A DNA stretch of 6,300 bases from an uncultured Bacteroidales bacterium (GTDB taxonomy: Bacteria; Bacteroidota; Bacteroidia; Bacteroidales; Marinilabiliaceae), in the NCBI GenBank assembly GCA_937892095.1, contig CALAVC010000255.1, positions 1-6,300 on the forward strand, read 5' to 3'. The first letter of the stretch is position 1. The number at the start of each line of letters is the position of its first letter. Positions 6,299 to 6,300 of this stretch are shown here, piece by piece. The position numbers and the translations under genes are program-made. The notes under the pieces are model-generated. The model made no database searches. It saw only the letters and a program-made list of their open reading frames with translations, and was not told the DNA's origin.

Positions 6299-6300
6299 TC

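Overview
The window looks like a piece of a Bacteroidota chromosome, probably order Bacteroidales. The evidence is the gene content: an ECF sigma / FecR anti-sigma pair, a TonB-dependent receptor with an N-terminal STN plus carboxypeptidase-regulatory-like extension, and a DUF4249 lipoprotein. Strong Shine-Dalgarno sites are also mostly absent. Every gene supported here lies on the minus strand, so the window is read from its right end to its left end.

Layout in transcription order: (1) the last ~40 codons of what is most likely an ECF sigma factor, running in from beyond base 6300 and ending at 6176; (2) a 60-residue, very acidic protein of unknown function (6192-6010) whose start overlaps the sigma gene by 17 bases; (3) a FecR-type anti-sigma factor (6000-5122); (4) an 885-residue STN-containing TonB-dependent receptor (5082-2425); (5) a DUF4249 lipoprotein starting at GTG (2413-1475); (6) a HlyC/CorC-type membrane protein with DUF21, a CBS pair and a CorC_HlyC domain (1443-175); (7) 174 bases with no convincing gene at the left edge.

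Genes 1-5 are packed with gaps of 9, 39 and 11 bases plus one overlap, and form a textbook cell-surface signalling operon. The receptor would bind a ligand outside the cell and pass the signal through its STN domain to periplasmic FecR, which spans the inner membrane and controls the sigma factor. DUF4249 is the probable surface-lipoprotein partner of the receptor. The ligand cannot be read from the sequence. The CorC-like gene follows 31 bases downstream; it may be reached by read-through, but its family is not part of such signalling systems.

Features not explained by the genes: a perfect 19-bp inverted repeat that brackets the whole cluster (29-47 and 6269-6287), with the right copy inside the sigma reading frame; a terminator-like hairpin with a T-rich tail inside the first 60 bases of the receptor gene; an AGGAGG motif placed unusually far from the receptor start; and a perfect 18-bp palindrome inside fecR. 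The inverted repeat and the acidic small ORF are the most worthwhile leads. No RNA gene, insertion sequence or CRISPR array is visible.
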